Under the pieces are notes generated by a model. It was not told the origin of the DNA. It made no database searches and saw nothing but the letters and a program-made list of their open reading frames with translations. The translations under genes were made by a program, and so were the position numbers. A DNA stretch of 20,994 bases, taken from NCBI GenBank assembly GCA_002887195.1, contig PJAB01000768.1, positions 1 to 20,994 of the forward strand. The letters are read 5' to 3'. This stretch comes from Chrysochromulina parva (Eukaryota > Haptophyta > Prymnesiales > Chrysochromulinaceae). Shown piece by piece: positions 16,401-20,994 of this stretch; positions within the stretch are counted from its first letter, which is position 1, and every line of letters begins with the position of its first letter.

Positions 16401-16971
16401 TCGGGTGGCGTGCTGGCTGCTGCACAAACGTGGCGCGCAGGAAGAAGCGCGTTTGGCGTGGGCTGTGGGCAAAGGGCAGCACCGCCTCGAGCCGGAACGG
16501 ATTCCATTTGGGCTGCATGTTGCCGCCCTCGCACACGAGGTGGTCGTCCAGCCAGAGGAAGAAGGAACCACCTTGCGACGCGCAGTGAATGAGCCATCGC
16601 TCACCCGAGGCCAGCTGTTGCACAGGCAGTGAGAGCGTGCCGAGTGCCTCGAGGCTGAATGGCTCGTCGGCGCCGCCGCCCGTCGTCTGCATGGAGAGCG
16701 AGGGCACCACGCTCTCGTCAAAGAGTCCGGCCATCGCTCGGTTCGGCCAGCGCCGAAGCGTGAGACCCAAGGCAGTGAGCGCTCCCTTCGCGCAAGCGAC
16801 CAGAGCAGAGCAAGAGGAGGAAGAGGAGGATACCGCTTCCTCATTGACGTCGAGGGCTGGATGGACAGCTTGCGCGCACGAACACGCCCCACCGCCTTTG
16901 GAGGCAGATGCTGGCTGCTGCATGCGCCGCCGAGGAGCTCCGCGGCCGCGGCGAAGATGCTCCTCGGGCAT
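13438..16971 (-). CDS. GH63-family glycoside hydrolase with extra N- and C-terminal regions
   Basis: This is a 1177-residue single-exon protein. Residues about 560-965 form the (alpha/alpha)6 catalytic domain of glycoside hydrolase family 63, the family of processing alpha-glucosidase I and the bacterial YgjK-type enzymes. Recognisable parts are GWGRPWVAFMWDDVFASMQ, LESGMDNSPMYD, DYWRGLVWSPTSLLVYAGL and CENYSPSARALNCTGDRFHQWGAL. By comparison with YgjK, Asp707 in SGMDN is the expected general acid and Glu931 in CENY the base, so the enzyme looks active. Substrate is unknown. Residues about 265-500 correspond to the preceding beta-sandwich domain. Residues about 100-190 (ERWLIHCASQGGSFFLWLDDHLVCEGG) may be an additional carbohydrate-binding or PA14-like beta domain. 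After the catalytic domain come an Ala/Lys/Glu-rich linker, two 27-residue Trp-rich repeats and an acidic tail. No clear signal peptide is seen at the ATG at 16971, so its compartment is uncertain. Confidence 0.85.
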   Translation of the reverse strand: MPEEHLRRGRGAPRRRMQQPASASKGGGACSCAQAVHPALDVNEEAVSSSSSSCSALVACAKGALTALGLTLRRWPNRAMAGLFDESVVPSLSMQTTGGGADEPFSLEALGTLSLPVQQLASGERWLIHCASQGGSFFLWLDDHLVCEGGNMQPKWNPFRLEAVLPFAHSPRQTRFFLRATFVQQPARHPMDGRELHQAAGKRRLEASGRAGFSLSWQRTSTAPVYSWGKNRWEASRGAPAMVPVPRSALSTYVPAAQHARLTMQRELIHGYWGTWNERSVTTHVMLPFGVELRFGLCVLTGRGSGVGRELSQGTISGRELSQGTISGRELSQGTSAGGGTSPCELEGTKAMIDDGRVRLGAHGYRHEYTQLFFTSAGVNVSIETMQKSRWGPLLVHARLVGGQARAPNVAFVVSVGATGSDGGGHQLPGRVIESRDGQGRESITVNTDGLWKRNGKSPKEKMGGLTVRGAAGSKSIKIASLGKMPHLAFALGPGSNGQANEGVGLLASRAARGSRTVREIARSMSEVRADVERHLEAFGTHAEVKQLTQAALMWNQLSRSMLPGPQTQCARGWGRPWVAFMWDDVFASMQLALDQRALAYSQLTTLLKGKLSEGFVPNMWMPNWISFDRSGPPLGALALRILHTRYNDDWLVELLFEDVAAWLDWFWRKRRLQPLGLIALGSDPGAMGSKYNKPSLKMAKLESGMDNSPMYDEASFDNTSTLLMRLYDVGMSSLVVAELRHLSALAEASLAHHDAFPDEHARRARQEQGRQLESRAHELGQLIQAHLWNEELGAFTNRHQDEGGRLSTRVSPTSFYPLLAGLATDAQAERMVTEWLLNPRRFCIHVEGVSRAERSTQCHWGLPSITFEDAAFKEQDYWRGLVWSPTSLLVYAGLLQYDHVPIVRRGRKALVAQMRSMVLDMWRRHGHVCENYSPSARALNCTGDRFHQWGALASYLSLLEAGYVRLPQLSQMIPLRVAQPAASASADRAASEAAKAEAKAEVKSAPKAEVEATREVKAKTTPSASSASAAPSTSQADRGLWRDWRRHGSGWYAWAPFARDSLPSPWTKAPAPEKASAHMWRDWHWYGSGWYEWSPFARQNLPTSWTSVPPAPKTASAAPRPASTAERAGYAQALEAEKAERTGVRIESWLNFILRHLMGAIGSEGIEELDLDRLDS
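13651..13848 (-). repeat. Two WRDW...PFAR...W protein repeats in the GH63 C-terminus
   Basis: Residues 1042-1068 (13768-13848) and 1081-1107 (13651-13731) are two copies of a 27-residue unit. They share WRDW, GSGWY, W, PFAR, LP and WT at the same spacing (18 of 27 identical). A 12-residue Pro/Ala linker lies between them. The unit is very rich in tryptophan and resembles no domain I can name. Confidence 0.9.
15968..16048. repeat. 30-bp in-frame tandem repeat in the GH63 gene
   Basis: Two identical 30-bp units and most of a third encode RELSQGTISG repeated at residues 309-335. They lie in a loop between beta strands of the region before the catalytic domain. The near identity of the copies at base level points to recent expansion. 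Confidence 0.92.
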
Positions 16972-17253
16972 CTCCTTCGCGCACGAGTGTGAACGTTAAC
17001 ACGACAGACGCGACAACCGTGCTACGGCACTGTTACTGCCCGCTCAGAATACACACACCTTACATGACCCCATATGAGACGCGGAGCATGCGCGCGCTGG
17101 CGGCGTTGAGGATGGTCTGGGCGTCGCGTGCGAAGTGTTTGAAGAAGTTTGACAGCAACAGGTTTGGACCAGGCCCCTTATACCGCGGTTGTCTGAACCG
17201 AGCTCAGAACGTTGAGCACTACGGTATTCACGTTCACACTCGGAAAGCATTCG
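16972..17253. promoter_or_regulatory. Shared divergent promoter region
   Basis: The start codons of the GH63 gene (-) and the MRH-receptor-like gene (+) are only 282 bp apart, so their promoters must overlap or share this stretch. I see no TATA box or repeated operator-like element. An alternative TTG in frame at 17212 is not needed, because an ATG at 17254 opens directly into a signal peptide. Confidence 0.45.
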
Positions 17254-18216
17254 ATGCGAAGCTACTCCTGGCTCCTGTGGTTGACATCCGCCCCATGCAG
17301 CGCTTTGATAACGCCCTCGCACCCGTGTGCCATGGTCATGGTCGACTCCCTCGGCCGTGAGTGGCGCTTCAATCTGACCAACCTCTCGCAACCAACGCGT
17401 GATTACGAGGTGGCCACCGACCGTGGCAGAGTGGTGCTCAATGTTTGCAGGCCACCGCTTGCCATGTGCAATCCTCAGGGTGCATCGGTCCCGGTCACGA
17501 CGCCGTCAGCTGTTGACTTTTGGGGTGCCACACCAGAACCACCGGGCCAGCGCTGCGGTCCGGAGCTGTGCACCTCACCGTGTCGAAAGCTTGGATGGGG
17601 CGCGGTCGGTGGCGTTGGGTCGCACTGGCAGCTTTTGGACCATGCTGAGGGGCGTGTGGGAGTGCGCGTCTCGCACTACGATATGGGCATCTCCACCGGA
17701 GATCTCGCATTCACGACCAACGTGACGATCCCGCCGGCGACGGATGAATGGGGAGCCCAGCGGCCGCCCGCATTCACAATCGACTTTGAGTGTGATCCGT
17801 CGGCGCCGCTACCCTCAGGGCCGGTGCTTCCAATCAGCCTGTCAGACCATCCTCTTGCCGATCTGAGCGTGCGTATCAAGAGCCCCTGGGCGTGCCCCGT
17901 GCCCAACCCGGCGATCAGCCTCGCGAGTGCCGCCGCGGCCGCGGCCTCGGTCGCGGCATGGCACGCCGCCCGCAGCGCGAACAACGCGGGCGAGTCAGCG
18001 CCCAGCGGGTTCGTGCTCTTCCTGTGCTTCCTGATCTTCGTGGGGGCGATGGGCTTCCTGCTCGTGTGGCTCGCGCCCCTCAGTTTAAAGCACTCCCTCC
18101 GCAATGCACAGCGTAGCGAGCTTCTAGCGACCACTTGGCCCGCCGCGCAGCAGCATGATTGGGCTGCCGTTGGTGCGGCGGACGTCGATGAACCTCCCTC
18201 GTACCGGGCGATGTGA
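17254..18216 (+). CDS. Type I membrane protein with MRH-like lumenal domain
   Basis: This is a 320-residue protein. The ATG at 17254 starts a signal peptide (MRSYSWLLWLTSAPCSALI). The lumenal part (about residues 25-250) is Cys-containing, with WRFNLTNLS, VVLNVCRPP, CRKLGWG, YDMGISTGDL and AFTIDFECDP. This order resembles mannose-6-phosphate-receptor homology (MRH) domains of cargo receptors and Atg27. A membrane span follows at about 251-275 (GFVLFLCFLIFVGAMGFLLVW). The 45-residue cytoplasmic tail ends DEPPSYRAM. In that tail PPSY fits the PPxY motif bound by WW domains of Nedd4-type ubiquitin ligases, and YRAM fits a YxxPhi sorting signal for clathrin adaptors. It is probably a receptor or sorting protein cycling between Golgi and endosomes. 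I cannot tell whether it binds phosphomannose. An NLTNLS site and an NVTIPP site could be N-glycosylated. Confidence 0.75.
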   Translation: MRSYSWLLWLTSAPCSALITPSHPCAMVMVDSLGREWRFNLTNLSQPTRDYEVATDRGRVVLNVCRPPLAMCNPQGASVPVTTPSAVDFWGATPEPPGQRCGPELCTSPCRKLGWGAVGGVGSHWQLLDHAEGRVGVRVSHYDMGISTGDLAFTTNVTIPPATDEWGAQRPPAFTIDFECDPSAPLPSGPVLPISLSDHPLADLSVRIKSPWACPVPNPAISLASAAAAAASVAAWHAARSANNAGESAPSGFVLFLCFLIFVGAMGFLLVWLAPLSLKHSLRNAQRSELLATTWPAAQQHDWAAVGAADVDEPPSYRAM

Positions 18217-18582
18217 GCACGAGAGCGGTCCAAAGATGTGATAGGAGAGTGGTCTGAAGACCCGATAGGCTTGGCCGTGAGCGGAGAGGTCGTGGCCCGG
18301 CCGTCCTCGCTGCAGCCTGGGCGCACGGGCGGGGCTCTCCCGCTGGGGACACACAACCTGACCCATCGCGCGGATCCCCCGAACAATGGAACGGAAGTAT
18401 CAGATTTGGGTTTGGATGGACAATTCTGAAGAAAGTAGAGGAAAGGAAGGAGAAAAAGTTTTAAGACCGGCTAGTGAGGTTTAACACGGAATTTCAGCCA
18501 TGACGATAGCGCAGCAAACACAGCTGTGTGCTGCACGGTACGCGGGAGCAGCCTCCCCCAAGGCGACGCGACCGCCTTGTCC
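18217..18582. other. Intergenic region between convergent genes
   Basis: This is 366 bp between the stops of the MRH gene (+) and the F-box/RCC1 gene (-). It starts with an imperfect 24-bp tandem repeat (18221-18244 and 18245-18268, about 18 of 24 matching). An A/G-rich tract at about 18428-18461 includes GAAGAAAGTAGAGGAAAGG. No gene is seen. Confidence 0.5.
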
Positions 18583-20259
18583 TCAATCGGGCTCGAACTC
18601 CTCGGGCACCGGCCAGGCGGCCTGCTCGCTGCTTGGCCGACGGAAGGCGACCGAAAAGGAGAAGTGCACATTCCACTGTGGGCGCATCTCCCAGCAGCCA
18701 ATGGCGGCCGCGGCGGCGGGCGGCAGGTCCACTCGCTCGGGCAGACGCGAGGCCGCCTGACCCGTGCCTAGCCCGAGTTGGCCCTGGGCGTTCCAACCGA
18801 ATCCGAACAGCGCGCCACTCTCGGTGACCACCAGTGTGAACTGCTCACCTGCGGCTGCATCGAGCACGCACTCATGTGCCAGAGCAGCCACGTGGGTGGG
18901 CTCGTGGTGGTCCTCGCGCCGGCCCAGACCAAGCTGCCCTGCCTGGCCACCACCAAAGCTCCATAGCGCGCCACAACCGGCAAGCACCACAGAGTGGTCA
19001 CCACCGGCCGCCGCTCGAACGACACGCGTCGCTGCGAGCGCCTCGACCTTGGCCGGAGCCTTGCGATCGCTAGTATCGCCGTGGCCGAGCCGGCCGCTCT
19101 CGCCTCGCCCGCACGTGTACAGCGCGCCGGCGGCGCACACAAACAGAGTGTGGTGGCGCCCCGCGCTTACATGCCGTATGTGTACGCGCGCCGGCAGCCC
19201 GATGCGCTGTGGGGAACCAACCCAATCGAGGCTCATGTAGTGCGGCGCGTTCGGGCCGGGCAGCAGTTGCAGCCCGCACTGGAAGAATTGGTTGCGCCCC
19301 CACGCGAAGACGCTCCCGTCCTCGCCCACAGCAACCGCATGGGATTCTCCTGCACTCACGTGCACGATGCGGATACGCTCGCCGCTCGGGTCGACGAAGG
19401 CGTTCCCCGCCGCGTCCACTCGACGCATCCGCATCTCGTTGAGTGAGGTCGGATGGCGCGAGGCACCAAAGGCCCAGAGCTCGCCGGTCGCGGCCAGTAC
19501 GAGGGACTGGTTCCCTCCGGCGGCCACCTGCACAATGTACTGGTCGGCGAGCTGCGCCACGGGTGAGAGCACCGCGCACGGTGCGCGGCTGTCGAAGGAC
19601 GAGTGGCCGCTCCCCTGGCCGAGCTGCGCCCACGTATTCTCGCCGCACGAGTGCACGACGCCGTCGGCGGTCAGGAGCAGCGTGTGCTCGCGCCCGGCGG
19701 CCACTTCCATGAGACGCAGATCTGAGCCATCCAGTCCCACCATCTTCGCAGGCGCGCGCACGCACGCCCCCACCTCGTGACCTAATCCCAGGTGGTGGAG
19801 CGTGTACAGGTTGCGCGGGAGCAGGTGAGAACTCGATTCCTGGCCGCCCCAGCTGTAGGCGCGCCCATCACCAGGCCGCAGGCAGACGCTATGCGCGGCG
19901 CCGGCCGCCACGCTCGCGCGCTGGCGCTCACACATGCGGTCGACGTACATCGCGGTCTTGAAGAGCAGTTCCGAATCCCAAAAGTCCGAGCTCAATGTGT
20001 CGCGCCGGCAACCGAGTGCGGCGAGCAAGGGCTCGGAAATGCGCTCCAGGCGCAGCGTAACTGCTGCGGAGCAGTGCCGAGTGCACTCCGCACCCCAGCA
20101 CACCCCACACCCACGCCGAGTGCACTCTGCACCCCACACGGTTGCAACCGCGGTCGGGATCTCCTTGGCGGGGAGGAAGGAGAGAACTAGCAACAGGAGA
20201 GCGTCGGGAAGCTCGGGCAGAAGCTTGGGCTCGGAAGAGGCGAACTCGACGTGCGCCAT
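18583..20259 (-). CDS. F-box protein with seven RCC1 repeats
   Basis: The ATG at 20259 gives a 558-residue protein. The frame is open further upstream, but that extension is Arg-rich and lacks domain character. Residues about 12-40 (LLPELPDALLLLVLSFLPAKEI) are an F-box, the Skp1-binding part of SCF ubiquitin ligases. A second half (DTLSSDFWDSELLFKTAMY) follows after an unusual insert. The rest is a beta-propeller of seven RCC1 repeats. Each has a V/AAG-x-x-H/Q-S/T-like core, for example AAGAAHSVCL, AAGREHTLLL, SAGESHAVAV, SAGRHHTLFV and AAGGDHSVVL, followed by WG/CG...LG turns. Seven blades make a complete propeller. Proteins of this architecture probably present substrates for ubiquitination, or act as RCC1-like regulators. 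The partner is unknown. Confidence 0.85.
   Translation of the reverse strand: MAHVEFASSEPKLLPELPDALLLLVLSFLPAKEIPTAVATVWGAECTRRGCGVCWGAECTRHCSAAVTLRLERISEPLLAALGCRRDTLSSDFWDSELLFKTAMYVDRMCERQRASVAAGAAHSVCLRPGDGRAYSWGGQESSSHLLPRNLYTLHHLGLGHEVGACVRAPAKMVGLDGSDLRLMEVAAGREHTLLLTADGVVHSCGENTWAQLGQGSGHSSFDSRAPCAVLSPVAQLADQYIVQVAAGGNQSLVLAATGELWAFGASRHPTSLNEMRMRRVDAAGNAFVDPSGERIRIVHVSAGESHAVAVGEDGSVFAWGRNQFFQCGLQLLPGPNAPHYMSLDWVGSPQRIGLPARVHIRHVSAGRHHTLFVCAAGALYTCGRGESGRLGHGDTSDRKAPAKVEALAATRVVRAAAGGDHSVVLAGCGALWSFGGGQAGQLGLGRREDHHEPTHVAALAHECVLDAAAGEQFTLVVTESGALFGFGWNAQGQLGLGTGQAASRLPERVDLPPAAAAAIGCWEMRPQWNVHFSFSVAFRRPSSEQAAWPVPEEFEPD
20076..20136. repeat. 39-bp in-frame duplication in the F-box region
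   Basis: GCCGAGTGCACTCYGCACCCCA occurs at 20076-20097 and 20115-20136, a period of 39 bp (13 codons). On the minus strand it encodes WGAECTR twice, giving a Cys-rich insert between the two halves of the F-box. Removal as a GT-AG intron (for example 20064-20139, 76 nt) would break the frame, so it is probably translated. Confidence 0.85.
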
Positions 20260-20994
20260 CGCTGCGCTCGCCTGGGCAAGGCTTAGGCGAACGCTCTCTC
20301 TAAATCTGGACCCTACGCGGCGAGCACAGGCCGCGAGAGAGAGGCGTCGAGGAACTCGTCGAGGTTCCCACACGAACCTCCACCAAACTATTTTTAGCGG
20401 TATCATTGGCGGTATCGTAAGAACTCCGAGTGGAACTTGCCGGTCAAAACCCCCGGGGGGGCGGGACACGTGTTTGTGATACTATGTGAAATCACCATTC
20501 GCGCGCGGCGGCCGATTCAAAAGAAGGCCACAGCCGGCACAGCAACCGCGCGGTCGGAGCCCGTCGCGGCGCGCGCAATGGGCGCGCGAGCACTCCGTGG
20601 AGCTTGGATGCCCTCCGGAACCCTCCGGCCTTCCCCAAAGGACGCTTGCCTTCGCCGCCCTTGCCGCCTTGCCTTGCCGCCGCTGCCCTTTACTTGCCGC
20701 CGCTGCCCTTGCCGCCATGTGGAACTTGCCCAATTGGGGCACAGAATGGACCTGTGCTTGTGACAGCCTGTGTCTATTAGTTCTAACCCGTCCAAAATTG
20801 GCAATGGCCCGACGCCAAAAGTTTTGGCCACGGGAGATTTTTTATACAGTACTGTACCGGTATTGATGTGTCTTTTTACCGGTATTGATGTGAGGTTCGT
20901 CTGTGTGATCCGTGTGTCCGTGTGTCCCGTGTGTGTCCCGGCACCCCCGGTGTCTTTTTACCGGTACCCTGTGTCTTTTTACCGGTACCGGTAA
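20260..20994. other. Upstream region of the F-box/RCC1 gene, no gene called
   Basis: This is 0.7 kb to the window edge. It should hold the promoter and 5' leader of the minus-strand F-box/RCC1 gene. Near repeats are GCGGTATCATTG and GCGGTATCGTAA at about 20398-20420, and a C/T/G-rich low-complexity stretch (CCGCTGCCCTT-type repeats) is at about 20655-20715. Small open frames have no recognisable content. Confidence 0.5.
20855..20994. repeat. Dispersed TGTCTTTTTACCGGTA repeats with palindromes
   Basis: TGTCTTTTTACCGGTA occurs at 20869-20884, 20951-20966 and 20972-20987. TACCGGTATTGATGTG occurs at 20855-20870 and 20877-20892. The last 16 bases (20979-20994, TTACCGGTACCGGTAA) are a perfect palindrome. 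The array is cut by the window edge, so its full extent and nature are unknown. Confidence 0.88.

Noticed and set aside
18590..18615. GGGCTCGAACTCC resembling a reversed tRNA B-box
   Set aside because: It lies within the coding end of the F-box/RCC1 gene and no cloverleaf fits.
20064..20139. Possible 76-nt GT-AG intron in the F-box region
   Set aside because: Removal shifts the frame and destroys the RCC1 propeller downstream, while read-through keeps it.
20260..20469. 70-codon N-terminal extension of the F-box/RCC1 protein
   Set aside because: Arg-rich, unlike any targeting or domain sequence I know; the ATG at 20259 sits just before the F-box.

Overview
The window is nuclear DNA from a GC-rich eukaryote. 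The evidence is a canonical GT-AG intron, a Qa-SNARE, an F-box/RCC1 protein, a TLC-domain membrane protein, a mannose-6-phosphate-receptor-like protein, and large genes that are almost all single-exon. Small intergenic spaces, very high GC, Ala-rich low-complexity proteins and introner-like introns suggest a unicellular alga, perhaps a haptophyte or pelagophyte-like lineage. That placement is inference, not something the sequence proves.

Layout: (1) 1-1999, plus strand: the 3' part of a gene joining a TYW5-type (tRNA wybutosine hydroxylase, JmjC) domain to a complete aldo/keto reductase. Its introns are built from short tandem repeats that share one 3' end. (2) 2000-3092: non-coding, with AT-rich stretches and a diverged tandem repeat. 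(3) 3093-3977, minus: TLC-domain multi-pass membrane protein with a dilysine C-terminus. (4) 4527-6182, minus: unrecognised Ala/Trp-rich membrane protein with a signal peptide. (5) 7093-8679, minus: coiled-coil protein ending inside a 50-bp tandem duplication. (6) 8836-9903, minus: syntaxin-5/Sed5 Golgi Qa-SNARE. (7) 10211-12847, plus: long coiled-coil protein with an IQ-like motif and an SH3-like C-terminal module, divergent from Sed5. (8) 13438-16971, minus: GH63-type glycoside hydrolase with two Trp-rich C-terminal repeats. (9) 17254-18216, plus: type I membrane protein with an MRH-like lumenal domain, divergent from the hydrolase. (10) 18583-20259, minus: F-box plus seven-repeat RCC1 propeller. 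(11) 20260-20994: non-coding, with ACCGGTA-type palindromic repeats.

Several products (Sed5, the TLC protein, the MRH receptor, possibly the GH63 enzyme) belong to the secretory pathway, but the sequence does not show a co-regulated cluster. The most notable signal is in the first 1.4 kb. Two repeat-filled insertions are each flanked by a 15-18 bp target-like duplication. Each ends in the same CCTCCCTCATCAG acceptor, and one shows short terminal inverted repeats. This looks like recent intron gain by a transposon-like introner family, inside an unusual TYW5-AKR fusion gene. Short in-frame tandem duplications (21, 30, 39 and 50 bp) recur in other genes, so local duplication may be common in this genome.
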